Positions 49,766 through 58,011 of a stretch of DNA of 64,000 nucleotides are shown piece by piece. The notes below the pieces were generated by a model that did no database searches, was not told the DNA's origin, and saw only the letters and a list, made by a program, of their open reading frames with translations. Location of the stretch: contig CAZTYF010000001.1 in the NCBI GenBank assembly GCA_964617455.1, forward strand, positions 62,001-126,000. Direction: 5' to 3'. The number at the start of each line of letters is the position of its first letter. The first letter of the stretch is position 1. Both the position numbers and the translations under genes were made by a program. This stretch comes from Monoglobus sp964617455 (GTDB lineage Bacteria > Bacillota > Clostridia > Monoglobales > Monoglobaceae).

Positions 49766-50185
49766 ATGTTTATGTGGATGGTTTTTGCTCTGTTGTCTGC
49801 GGTTTTTGCGGCTCTTACTTCCATACTTGCGAAAATAGGTATCGACGGAGTCGATTCCAATCTTGCCACTGCCATCAGGACCGTTGTGGCGGTCATTATG
49901 GCTTGGGGGATGGTGTTCCTCACCCATGCCCAAAGCGGGCTGCCCGGCATAAGCCGCAAAAGCTGGCTGTTTTTGATTCTGTCGGGCCTGGCCACCGGAG
50001 CCTCCTGGCTCTGTTACTACAAAGCCCTGCAACTGGGAGATGTGTCCAAAGTGGTGCCCATAGACAAGCTCAGTGTGGTTTTCACGCTGATTTTGGCCTT
50101 TGTGCTCCTTCGGGAGGAGTTTACTTTCAAATCTCTGATAGGCTGCATCCTGATCGGCGCCGGGACCCTTATTATGGTCCTGTGA
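49766..50185 (+). CDS. Small EamA-domain membrane transporter
   Basis: 139 residues, about five helices: one EamA (drug/metabolite transporter) repeat, half the size of the usual ten-helix proteins. It has LTSILAKIGIDGVDSNLATAIRT, the PIDKLSVVFTLILAFVLLREEFT block and the IGAGTLIMVL end. Such half-size members probably act as dimers. The substrate is unknown. GGGGAG precedes the ATG; the gene is monocistronic. Confidence 0.88.
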   Translation: MFMWMVFALLSAVFAALTSILAKIGIDGVDSNLATAIRTVVAVIMAWGMVFLTHAQSGLPGISRKSWLFLILSGLATGASWLCYYKALQLGDVSKVVPIDKLSVVFTLILAFVLLREEFTFKSLIGCILIGAGTLIMVL

Positions 50186-50237
50186 CAGTCCCTTCCCTCA
50201 AATGCAAAAGAAAAATGGGGAAAACGGCAAAAAAACC

Positions 50238-50266
50238 TTGATAAATCCAAGGCATTGGGGTAAAAT
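50238..50266 (+). promoter_or_regulatory. Promoter of pgk-tpiA-gpmI
   Basis: TTGATA, 17-base spacer, TAAAAT. CCTTG/CAAGG (5 bp) flanks the -35. A leader of about 110 bases precedes the pgk ATG. Confidence 0.65.
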
Positions 50267-50382
50267 TAAATTCGGGGGAGAGGCTCCTTGGGACATCCCG
50301 ATTTGCCCGAGAGACTCATAACCGAATCACAATGTAAAAAATTTTATATTAACAATATATGATATATGTTGGAGGTAATACC

Positions 50383-51585
50383 ATGAACAAGAAAACAGTC
50401 GACGATGTTAATCTGAAGGGCAAAAAGGTGTTGGTACGCTGTGATTTCAACGTTCCCATCAAGGACGGCAAAATCACGGACGAGACCCGCATAAACGGCG
50501 CCATGCCCACAATCAAGAAGCTGGTGGGCGACGGGGCCAAGGTTATTCTGTGCTCCCATATGGGAAAGCCCAAGGGAAAGGTTGTGGAGAGTCTGTCTTT
50601 GGCTCCCGTGGCCGCATCTCTGTCCGAGAAATTGGGCAAGGACGTTGTGTTTGCGGACGATGACACCGTGGTGGGCGAAAAGGCCAAGGCGGCCGTTGCG
50701 AATATGAAAGACGGCGATGTGGTCCTCCTGCAAAACACCCGTTTCAGAGCCGAGGAGACCAAGAATGAGGAGAATTTCAGCAGGGAATTGGCATCCCTGG
50801 CGGAGGCTTTTGTCAATGACGCCTTCGGCAGCGCCCACAGAGCCCATTGCTCCACCGTGGGTGTGACCGAGTTCCTGAGCCCCTGCGTTTCGGGATATCT
50901 TATGGCGAAAGAGATTGACTTTATGGGCAATGCCATAGACAATCCGGTTCGTCCCTTGGTGGCTATTTTGGGCGGTGCAAAGGTTTCCGACAAACTGAAT
51001 GTTATATCCACCCTTCTTGAAAAGTGCGACACCCTTATCATAGGCGGCGGAATGGCTTATACCTTCCTGAAAGCCCTGGGCCTTGAGGTGGGCACATCCT
51101 TGGTGGACGAGGACAAACTCGACTATTGCAGGGAGATGATTGAAAAGGCGTCGGAGCTGGGCAAAACCTTGGAGCTCCCCATCGACGTCGTTGTTGCGCC
51201 CAAATTCCCCGATCCCATTGATGCGGAAATCAAAACTGAAACCGTTTCCGTGGACAGAATTCCCGCAGACATGATGGGCCTTGACATAGGAAAAGAGACC
51301 CGCGCCCTGTTTGCGGATGCGGTCAAGAACGCAAAGACCGTGGTATGGAACGGACCTATGGGCGTGTTCGAAAATCCCACATTGGCGGCAGGCACCGTTG
51401 CCGTGGCCAAAGCTTTGGCGGACACGGATGCCACCACGATAATCGGCGGCGGAGACAGTGCGGCAGCCATCAACAACTTGGGCTTCGGAGACAAGATGAG
51501 TCACATTTCCACGGGCGGCGGCGCCTCTATGGAACTCCTGGAAGGCAAAGTTCTGCCCGGCTGCGCTGCTCTTGACGACAAATAG
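50383..51585 (+). CDS. pgk: Phosphoglycerate kinase
   Basis: 400 residues, standard length. VRCDFNVPIKDGKITDETRI and SHMGKPKG in the N-terminal lobe; GGAKVSDKL and the C-terminal nucleotide-binding GGGDSAAAINNLG and STGGGASMELLEG. It makes ATP from 1,3-bisphosphoglycerate. ATG 50383 has GGAGG 8 bases before it; an upstream ATG at 50359 lacks a site. It is followed by tpiA after 12 bases. Confidence 0.97.
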   Translation: MNKKTVDDVNLKGKKVLVRCDFNVPIKDGKITDETRINGAMPTIKKLVGDGAKVILCSHMGKPKGKVVESLSLAPVAASLSEKLGKDVVFADDDTVVGEKAKAAVANMKDGDVVLLQNTRFRAEETKNEENFSRELASLAEAFVNDAFGSAHRAHCSTVGVTEFLSPCVSGYLMAKEIDFMGNAIDNPVRPLVAILGGAKVSDKLNVISTLLEKCDTLIIGGGMAYTFLKALGLEVGTSLVDEDKLDYCREMIEKASELGKTLELPIDVVVAPKFPDPIDAEIKTETVSVDRIPADMMGLDIGKETRALFADAVKNAKTVVWNGPMGVFENPTLAAGTVAVAKALADTDATTIIGGGDSAAAINNLGFGDKMSHISTGGGASMELLEGKVLPGCAALDDK

Positions 51586-51597
51586 GAGGCAGCTGTT

Positions 51598-52368
51598 GTG
51601 AGAAAGAAGATAATAGCCGGCAACTGGAAGATGAACAAAACCCCCACCGAGACAAGCCGTTTGGCGGAGGAGATTGTCAAAAATTCCGCAGGTGCAGGCT
51701 GCGACGTGGTGATCTGCCCCCCGGCGATTTGCATACCCGCCGCAGGAGAGGCCGTCAAAGGCAGCAATGTGGCCCTCGGGGCGCAAAATGTCCATTTCGA
51801 AGAGAGCGGTGCCTACACCGGAGAAATTGCCCCGAATATGCTCCTTGACGCAGGTGTTCGGTATGTTATAATCGGCCACAGCGAGAGACGGGGATATTTC
51901 GGCGAGACGGACGAGACCGTGAATTTGAGAACCCGAGCCGCCCTGGGAGCGGGACTTTTGCCCATCGTCTGCGTGGGAGAGAGCCTGACCGAGCGGGAGA
52001 GGGGGATTACCTCCGAAACGGTCTGCCGCCAAGTCAAGCTGGCCTTTTTGAACATAGCCAAAGAGGATGCGAAAAAAATCACCATCGCCTATGAGCCCAT
52101 TTGGGCCATCGGCACCGGCCAAACCGCTACGGCGGACCAGGCTGACGAAGTTTGCGGAATCATCAGGACCACCTTGGGCACCATCTATGGTGAAGATACC
52201 GCCGAAAAAATCAGAATCCAATACGGCGGCAGCATGAATCCCGAAAATGCGGCGGAGCTTTTGTCAAAGCCCAATATCGACGGGGGCCTTATCGGCGGCG
52301 CCTCATTGAACGGGGAAGACTTTGACGCCATCGTAAAGGCGGCGGACAGAAGCGAGATAAAAAATTAA
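51598..52368 (+). CDS. tpiA: Triosephosphate isomerase
   Basis: 256 residues starting at GTG after AGGAGG. Substrate lysine in GNWKMN, catalytic histidine in IIGHSERR, catalytic glutamate in AYEPIWAIGTG, phosphate loop GGSMNPEN. It interconverts dihydroxyacetone phosphate and glyceraldehyde 3-phosphate. In operon with pgk and gpmI. Confidence 0.97.
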   Translation: MRKKIIAGNWKMNKTPTETSRLAEEIVKNSAGAGCDVVICPPAICIPAAGEAVKGSNVALGAQNVHFEESGAYTGEIAPNMLLDAGVRYVIIGHSERRGYFGETDETVNLRTRAALGAGLLPIVCVGESLTERERGITSETVCRQVKLAFLNIAKEDAKKITIAYEPIWAIGTGQTATADQADEVCGIIRTTLGTIYGEDTAEKIRIQYGGSMNPENAAELLSKPNIDGGLIGGASLNGEDFDAIVKAADRSEIKN

Positions 52369-52393
52369 GAGAATTGATTTAGGAGATAGAGTA

Positions 52394-53923
52394 ATGAGCA
52401 AAAAACCATATGCTTTGATTATAATGGACGGTTTCGGCGTAAACAAGCGCCATGACGGCAATGCCATCTATACCGCCAACACTCCGAATCTTGACGGATA
52501 CAAGAGGGAGTGTCCCAACAATGTGATTCATGCATCCGGTTTGGATGTGGGCCTGCCCGACGGCCAAATGGGAAACTCCGAGGTGGGACACACCAACATC
52601 GGAGCGGGCAGAATCGTGTATCAGGAATTGACCCGAATCACCAAGGCCATTGAGGACGGAAGCCTCTTTGAAAACGAGGCCCTTTTGGGAGCCATGGAAA
52701 ATTGCAAAAAGTACGGCTCCGCCCTGCATTTGTTCGGACTCCTTTCCCCCGGCGGCGTCCACAGCCACCAAAACCACCTCTATGGGCTCCTCAATATGGC
52801 AAAGGCCCACGGGCTCACCGAGGTGCACGTTCACGGATTTTTGGACGGCAGGGATGTTCCCCCCGCCTCGGCGGAGGAATATATAAAAGAGCTCCTTGCC
52901 AAGGAGGAGGAAATCGGCGTGGGCGACATTGCCACAATCAGCGGCAGATACTATGCCATGGACAGAGACAACCGCTGGGAGAGAGTGAACAAAGCCTATG
53001 ACGCCATTGTCAAAGGCGAGGGCAAGCTCTTCGGCAGCGCCGTCGACGCCATCGAGAGCAGCTATAAGGAAGACGTGACCGACGAGTTTGTGGTTCCCTC
53101 CGTTATCCTGAAAGACGGAAAGCCGACGGGCTTGCTCAAGGAGCACGATTCGGTTATTTTCTATAACTTCAGACCGGACAGGGCCAGAGAATTGACCCGA
53201 ACAATCGTGGACCCGGAATTTTCCGGCTTTGAGAGGGAGATGTTCGAGACCTACTATGTGACCATGACTCAATATGACGCCACCATGCCCAATGTGCATA
53301 TAGCCTTCAAACCCGAAAGCCTATCCAACACCTTCGGCGAATATATGAGCAAATTGGGCAAGACGCAGCTGAGGATTGCGGAGACGGAAAAATATGCCCA
53401 TGTCACCTTCTTCTTCAACGGCGGAGTGGAGGCTCCCTATGAGGGAGAGGATAGGGTTCTTATCAACTCCCCCAAAGTTGCCACCTATGACCTGCAGCCG
53501 GAGATGAGCGCCCCGGAGGTCACCGAGGCGGTTGTGGAGAGAATAAAGAGCGGCAAGTACGACTGCATTATCTTAAACTTTGCCAATTGCGATATGGTGG
53601 GACACACGGGCGTGTTTGATGCGGCGGTGAAAGCCGTGGAAACCGTTGACACCTGCGTTGGCAAGGTGGTTGACGCCATCCTCGAAATGGGAGGCGAGGC
53701 CCTTATCACCGCGGACCACGGCAATGCGGACCAGATGATAGACTATGAAACCGGGGAGCCCTTCACGGCCCACACCACCAATGTGGTGCCCCTGATACTC
53801 ATAGGACGGCCCGGAGTCACGCTCAAAGAGGGCCGACTTGCGGACCTGACCCCCACCCTGCTCCATATGATGGGAATAGAACAACCTCCGGAGATGACCG
53901 GCGAGAGTTTGATTGAAGAATAG
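52394..53923 (+). CDS. gpmI: 2,3-bisphosphoglycerate-independent phosphoglycerate mutase
   Basis: 509 residues, standard length. Metal-binding start LIIMDGFGVN, the catalytic serine in GNSEVGHTN, then DGRDVPP, FRPDRARE, and late metal ligands in NCDMVGHTG and ADHGNADQM. It converts 3- to 2-phosphoglycerate with two manganese ions. TAGGAGA precedes the ATG. gapA and eno, often in the same operon, are not in the window. Confidence 0.97.
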   Translation: MSKKPYALIIMDGFGVNKRHDGNAIYTANTPNLDGYKRECPNNVIHASGLDVGLPDGQMGNSEVGHTNIGAGRIVYQELTRITKAIEDGSLFENEALLGAMENCKKYGSALHLFGLLSPGGVHSHQNHLYGLLNMAKAHGLTEVHVHGFLDGRDVPPASAEEYIKELLAKEEEIGVGDIATISGRYYAMDRDNRWERVNKAYDAIVKGEGKLFGSAVDAIESSYKEDVTDEFVVPSVILKDGKPTGLLKEHDSVIFYNFRPDRARELTRTIVDPEFSGFEREMFETYYVTMTQYDATMPNVHIAFKPESLSNTFGEYMSKLGKTQLRIAETEKYAHVTFFFNGGVEAPYEGEDRVLINSPKVATYDLQPEMSAPEVTEAVVERIKSGKYDCIILNFANCDMVGHTGVFDAAVKAVETVDTCVGKVVDAILEMGGEALITADHGNADQMIDYETGEPFTAHTTNVVPLILIGRPGVTLKEGRLADLTPTLLHMMGIEQPPEMTGESLIEE

Positions 53924-53940
53924 AGAATTTTTTCAAAATG

Positions 53941-54008
53941 TCGCTTGCCAAGCGACCACCCTCTCTTTCCGGTGATGTATAATGGCATCATCACAAAGGA
54001 AAGAGAGG
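53941..54008 (+). promoter_or_regulatory. Paired inverted repeats in the VWA gene leader
   Basis: First TCGCTT-GCC-AAGCGA (53941-53955). Then an 11-bp perfect stem CCTCTCTTTCC (53960) / GGAAAGAGAGG (53998) enclosing GTGATG/CATCAC with TATAAT in the loop. The right arm contains the ribosome site of the next gene, so folding would mask it. Confidence 0.6.
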
Positions 54009-54017
54009 TAATTCAAA

Positions 54018-54668
54018 ATGAAAAAAGACTTGACGGAAATCGTGTTTATCCTGGATAGGAGCGGCTCCATGTCGGGTCGGGAAGCGGACACAATCGGCGG
54101 ATACAATTCCATGCTGAAGGAGCAGAGACAGGTTGATGGGGAGGCGTTGGTTTCAACGGTGCTCTTTGACCATGAAATCGATGTGATTCATGACCGGGTT
54201 CCCATTGATATGGTGGAGAACATCACGGACAGGGAGTATTTCACCCGAGGCTCCACGGCCCTGTTGGATGCGGTGGGCGGAGGAATCCACCACATCGGCA
54301 ACATCCACAAATACGCCCGCAGCGAGGATGTTCCCGAGAAAACCCTCTTCGTCATCATCACCGACGGTATGGAAAATTCCAGCCGCAGATATTCCTATGA
54401 CAGGGTGAAAGAGATGATTGAGCGGCAAAAGAGCAAGTTCGGCTGGGAGTTTCTGTTCCTGGGCGCCAATATCGACGCCGCGGAAGTGGGAGCCAAAATG
54501 GGCATAGACCGGGATTTCACCGCAGATTACATAAATGACAAAGAAGGCACGGCCCTGAATTACAAGGTTATCAGCGATGCGGTTATGCAGGCAAGGAGCA
54601 AACCCTCTGCCCCACTGGGCTCGGAATGGAAAGAGAAAATAGAAAAAAGGAACAGAAAAAAGGGGTAG
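54018..54668 (+). CDS. von Willebrand factor A-domain protein
   Basis: 216 residues, soluble. The MIDAS metal motif DRSGSMSG is at residues 13-20, with FTRGSTALLDAV giving the conserved threonine and VIITDGMENSS the later aspartate. The family mediates metal-dependent protein contacts; partners are often MoxR ATPases or tellurite-resistance-type proteins, none of which is adjacent. It is monocistronic and cytoplasmic. The function is unknown. Confidence 0.85.
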   Translation: MKKDLTEIVFILDRSGSMSGREADTIGGYNSMLKEQRQVDGEALVSTVLFDHEIDVIHDRVPIDMVENITDREYFTRGSTALLDAVGGGIHHIGNIHKYARSEDVPEKTLFVIITDGMENSSRRYSYDRVKEMIERQKSKFGWEFLFLGANIDAAEVGAKMGIDRDFTADYINDKEGTALNYKVISDAVMQARSKPSAPLGSEWKEKIEKRNRKKG

Positions 54669-54728
54669 GATATTTCGGGATGCATAATCCATCGGAATAT
54701 TTCGGCGGCAAATAAAACCGAGATGCAA

Positions 54729-54763
54729 CGAAGCGGAAACCGGAAAAATCGGTTTCCGCTTCG
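54729..54763. terminator. Terminator between the VWA and M20 genes
   Basis: A perfect 14-bp stem (CGAAGCGGAAACCG / CGGTTTCCGCTTCG) with a 7-base loop; ATTTGTTTTCT follows on the plus strand. It probably serves both convergent genes. Confidence 0.75.
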
Positions 54764-54772
54764 ATTTGTTTT

Positions 54773-55984
54773 CTAACCCTCATTGTCCGTCAAAGCCAAA
54801 TAGGCATAGGCAGCGGCGCCTTTACAGAGAACCGAATCGTCGAATCTCACTTTGGGATGGTGCTGGCCGTAGAGATAACCGTCCTTTGAGCTGCCCGCCA
54901 CAAGGAACATACTCACCGTGGGCACCTCATGGCTCACAAAGGCGAAATCCTCGCTGCCGCCTCCGGGCTTTCCTCCGGACACCAGGGAGAGGTCAATGGC
55001 GCCGTCTCCCAAAAGCTTCTTCATACGTTTGAGAACCGAGTCGGACAATTCCTTGTCAATGACCATGCAGGGGCAGTAGTCATAAAATTCCGCCTCCGCC
55101 TCGCATCTGAAGGCGGCTCCCACGGCCTTTGAGATTTCCCCGATACGCTTTTTGATGAGGGCTCCCACTTTGTTGTCCGGGTCCGTTGTGCGGATGGTTC
55201 CCCACATTTCCGCCTTGTCCGGGATAACATTGGAGGCCTGCCCCGCCTCAAAGCGGCCCGTGGTGAACACTCCGTAGTCGTGACCGTCAATTTCCCTGCT
55301 GTTTATTTCCTGAAGGGCAATGTGGATATGGGCGGCGGCGGTGATTGGGTCGATGCTCTCATGGGGCACGGAGCCGTGACCCCCTTTTCCTTTCACCGTT
55401 ATGTGATATTGCTCGCAGGATGCGGTGGAAATGCCGCCTCCCGCCACCATAAACGTGCCGGAGGGGAGAGGCAGTCCCGCAGACACGTGAATCATAATCG
55501 CCCCGTCAACATGGGGATTTTCCAAAATTCCCGCAGCAAGCATATCCGGGGAGCCTTGGAAGATTTCTTCCGCCGGCTGGAATTCCAATTTGACGGTGCC
55601 CTCTATCTCCGATTCGTGGTTCTTCAAAAGTTTGGCGGCCCCCAAAAGCATGGCGGTGTGCATATCATGGCCGCAGCCGTGCATTTTGCCCGGTGTTTCG
55701 CTCTTATAGTCCACCTCCGCCTCCTCATTGATGGGCAGAGCGTCCATATCGGCCCGCAGCAGGATTGTGGGGCCGGGTCTCTCTCCTCCCGCCAGGGCCA
55801 CAACCCCCGCCTTTCCCATGGGAACGGGGGAATAGCCAAGCTCCTCAAGCTTTTTCAAAACGAAACTTTTCGTGAATTCCAAATCAAAACCCACTTCCGG
55901 GTGCCTGTGGAGCTCTCTCCGTATTTCCCGAAGCTCTCCGTTCAGAGCTTCCGCCTCTTTCAGCAATTCTTTGGCATCGATCAT
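54773..55984 (-). CDS. M20D family amidohydrolase/peptidase
   Basis: 403 residues. REIRRELHRHPEVGFD opening; metal ligands in GKMHGCGHDMHTA and the catalytic glutamate in QPAEE; a dimerisation domain with GKGGHGSVPHESIDP; and a C-terminal GGSEDFAFV ligand segment. Relatives are N-acyl-amino-acid amidohydrolases, hippurate hydrolase and IAA-conjugate hydrolases. It probably frees an amino acid from an N-acyl group. Its ATG overlaps the stop of the small upstream gene by 4 bases. Confidence 0.92.
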   Translation of the reverse strand: MIDAKELLKEAEALNGELREIRRELHRHPEVGFDLEFTKSFVLKKLEELGYSPVPMGKAGVVALAGGERPGPTILLRADMDALPINEEAEVDYKSETPGKMHGCGHDMHTAMLLGAAKLLKNHESEIEGTVKLEFQPAEEIFQGSPDMLAAGILENPHVDGAIMIHVSAGLPLPSGTFMVAGGGISTASCEQYHITVKGKGGHGSVPHESIDPITAAAHIHIALQEINSREIDGHDYGVFTTGRFEAGQASNVIPDKAEMWGTIRTTDPDNKVGALIKKRIGEISKAVGAAFRCEAEAEFYDYCPCMVIDKELSDSVLKRMKKLLGDGAIDLSLVSGGKPGGGSEDFAFVSHEVPTVSMFLVAGSSKDGYLYGQHHPKVRFDDSVLCKGAAAYAYLALTDNEG

Positions 55985-56202
55985 TTTCCCTTTCCTCCCT
56001 TATTTTTTATGCCGTATTTTTCATAGAAGGCGTCAATGTCCGCATCGGTGCGCACAAGTTCCGCCCGAACCAATTTCTTGTCTTTGGGGTTATAGAATCC
56101 GATTGTCCGCTCCCCGGTGCAGGTGCTCTTCTCTATGGCCACGGACTCGGCGGTGTATCCCTCCGGGATAGGCTCCCGCTTTTGATTTTTGAAAAGCTTC
56201 AT
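55981..56202 (-). CDS. Small conserved-looking protein of unknown function
   Basis: 73 residues, highly charged, with two cysteine-free halves: EPIPEGYTAESVAIEKSTCTGE followed by TIGFYNPKDKKLVRAELV and a Lys/Gly-rich end. I do not recognise a family. ATG 56202 follows GGGGGAG by 10 bases; a longer frame to 56355 runs through the promoter and is rejected. The 4-base overlap with the M20 gene makes coupled expression likely. Confidence 0.7.
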   Translation of the reverse strand: MKLFKNQKREPIPEGYTAESVAIEKSTCTGERTIGFYNPKDKKLVRAELVRTDADIDAFYEKYGIKNKGGKGK

Positions 56203-56244
56203 ATATATCATCTCCCCCCTGCTTTTTGTTCGTATCACAGCTAT

Positions 56245-56273
56245 ACTATACCATTTTTTCAACCGTTTGTCAA
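56245..56273 (-). promoter_or_regulatory. Promoter of the small-protein/M20 operon
   Basis: Minus-strand TTGACA, 17-base spacer, TATAGT with TGG before the -10, 43 bases before the ATG. Confidence 0.75.
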
Positions 56274-56319
56274 AAACAATATGCAAAATCCGAGAATTCG
56301 GGCATAATTCAAAAAAGTG

Positions 56320-56348
56320 TTTACTTTGTACGGATTTCTTGGTATAAT
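56320..56348 (+). promoter_or_regulatory. Promoter of the NSS symporter gene
   Basis: TTTACT, 17-base spacer, TATAAT with TGG before the -10, 32 bases before the ATG. Confidence 0.65.
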
Positions 56349-56379
56349 CAAACAAGATAACAAGATTGGGGGTTATGTA

Positions 56380-57738
56380 ATGGAAAAAGAAAAGAGAGGA
56401 AAATTTTCACACGGCTTCGGATTTGTCCTTGCCGCGGCAGGGTCTGCCGTGGGATTGGGAAACATTTGGCGATTCCCCTATTTGGCGGCCAAGTACGGCG
56501 GAGGACTGTTTCTGCTGTTCTATGTGCTCCTTGTGGTGACCTTCGGATACACCCTGATGATTGCCGAGAATGCCATCGGACGAAAGACAGGCAAGAGCGC
56601 CCTTTCGGCCTTTGGGGAACTGAACAAAAAATGGGCATTTTTGGGAGTTATCGCTACCGTAATCCCGGCTATAATTTTGCCCTATTATAACGTTATAGGG
56701 GGCTGGGTCATAAAGTATGCGGTGACCTTCCTCACGGGAGGCCATGCACAGGCCGCGAGCGACGGATTTTTCGATGCCATGCTGGCGTCTCCCGGACAGC
56801 AGCTTCTGTTCCAGTTCATATTTTCTTTGGCGACCACCCTGATAATCCTTCGGGGAGTTCAGGGAGGTGTGGAAAAGGTGAGCACCGTTTTGATGCCCCT
56901 GCTGATTGTCCTTGCCATTGCGGTCGCCGTATATTCGGTAACATTGCCCGGCGCCATGGTGGGAATAAAATACCTGTTCATTCCGAATTTTAAGCATTTT
57001 TCAATCTCCGGCATTTTGGCGGCACTGGGGCAGATGTTCTATTCCCTCTCCCTTGCCATGGGAATCATGGTGGCCTACGGCTCCTATTTGCCCAAGAACA
57101 GCGACCTTGAGAAAAATGTGGGCCGTGTGGAGATATTCGACACGGGCGTTGCCGTGCTGGCGGCCCTGATGATTATCCCCGCCGTTTTCGCTTTTTCGGG
57201 AGGCGACGAAAGTGCCCTGGGCGCAGGCCCCGGACTTATGTTCATAACCCTGCCCAAAGTGTTTGACAGTATGGGTATGTCAACCCTCATCGGCTCCGCA
57301 TTTTTCATCTTGGTGCTGATGGCGGCTCTCACTTCGTCCATCTCGATTCTTGAGGCCATTGTTTCGTCCCTCTGCGACAAATTCGGCTGGAGCCGAAAAA
57401 AGACCACAATCGGCGCAGGCATCGCTTCTTTCCTTTTGGGAATTCCCCCCATTTTGGGCTACAGTGTGTGGAAGGATGTCACCATAGCCGGAATGACCAT
57501 CTTGGATATGATGGACTTTATCACCAACTCGGTGCTTATGCCCATCTTGGCCCTGCTGACCTGTATATTCGTGGCTTGGGTTGTGGGCGTGAATGTAATC
57601 AGCGACGAGGTGAAACTGTCTTCCAAATTCAAACGGGAGAAAATGTTCAATGTGATGATAAAATACATAGCTCCGATTCTGATAGCCGCCATATTGATAT
57701 CTTCCGTATGCAGCGCCTTGGGAATAATCAAGCTGTAA
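56380..57738 (+). CDS. Sodium-dependent transporter of the neurotransmitter:sodium symporter family
   Basis: 452 residues, 11-12 helices. The NSS hallmark is in helix 1 (GFVLAAAGSAVGLGNIWRFPYLAAKYGGG), which forms the sodium and substrate sites. Bacterial members (LeuT, TnaT, MhsT) import amino acids with sodium. The substrate is not determined. ATG 56380 follows GGGGG; the upstream part of the frame lies inside the promoter. The adjacent divergent M20 hydrolase could supply amino acids (inference). Confidence 0.93.
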   Translation: MEKEKRGKFSHGFGFVLAAAGSAVGLGNIWRFPYLAAKYGGGLFLLFYVLLVVTFGYTLMIAENAIGRKTGKSALSAFGELNKKWAFLGVIATVIPAIILPYYNVIGGWVIKYAVTFLTGGHAQAASDGFFDAMLASPGQQLLFQFIFSLATTLIILRGVQGGVEKVSTVLMPLLIVLAIAVAVYSVTLPGAMVGIKYLFIPNFKHFSISGILAALGQMFYSLSLAMGIMVAYGSYLPKNSDLEKNVGRVEIFDTGVAVLAALMIIPAVFAFSGGDESALGAGPGLMFITLPKVFDSMGMSTLIGSAFFILVLMAALTSSISILEAIVSSLCDKFGWSRKKTTIGAGIASFLLGIPPILGYSVWKDVTIAGMTILDMMDFITNSVLMPILALLTCIFVAWVVGVNVISDEVKLSSKFKREKMFNVMIKYIAPILIAAILISSVCSALGIIKL

Positions 57739-57746
57739 CCAACCGA

Positions 57747-57769
57747 AAGGGGGCCTTTGGGGCCCCCTT
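57747..57769 (+). terminator. Hairpin after the NSS symporter
   Basis: AAGGGGGCC / GGCCCCCTT with a 5-base loop, 8 bases after the stop; no T run. Confidence 0.55.
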
Positions 57770-57851
57770 AGGCAAATCACAAAAATTCGGGTATATCACC
57801 TGAAATATTACGGAAATGTTAAAAATCGGTTAAATTTATTTTTTTGAATTA

Positions 57852-57880
57852 TTGACATTTATGTGACAATAGTATATAAT
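57852..57880 (+). promoter_or_regulatory. Full-consensus promoter of the adhesin-sortase operon
   Basis: TTGACA, 17-base spacer, TATAAT. The leader of about 125 bases contains a GGACA/TGTCC hairpin at 57958-57981; I find no known riboswitch core in it. Confidence 0.85.
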
Positions 57881-58011
57881 GTCTCTGTAATGTCTGATAA
57901 AATTGTGCAAATTGGCTCTTTAATGTTGACAACATAGGTTTTGGGTTAATACCCCACAGGACATTTTCTCGGGGAAGTGTCCCCAATATCATTTGAAAGG
58001 TGGAGTATGTT

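Noticed and set aside
50344..52221. 625-codon minus-strand open frame
   Set aside because: Antisense to pgk and tpiA; an artefact of codon bias in highly expressed genes.
57881..58011. Cyclic-di-GMP riboswitch before the adhesin
   Set aside because: No GEMM-I or GEMM-II core motif could be recognised; only one simple hairpin is present.
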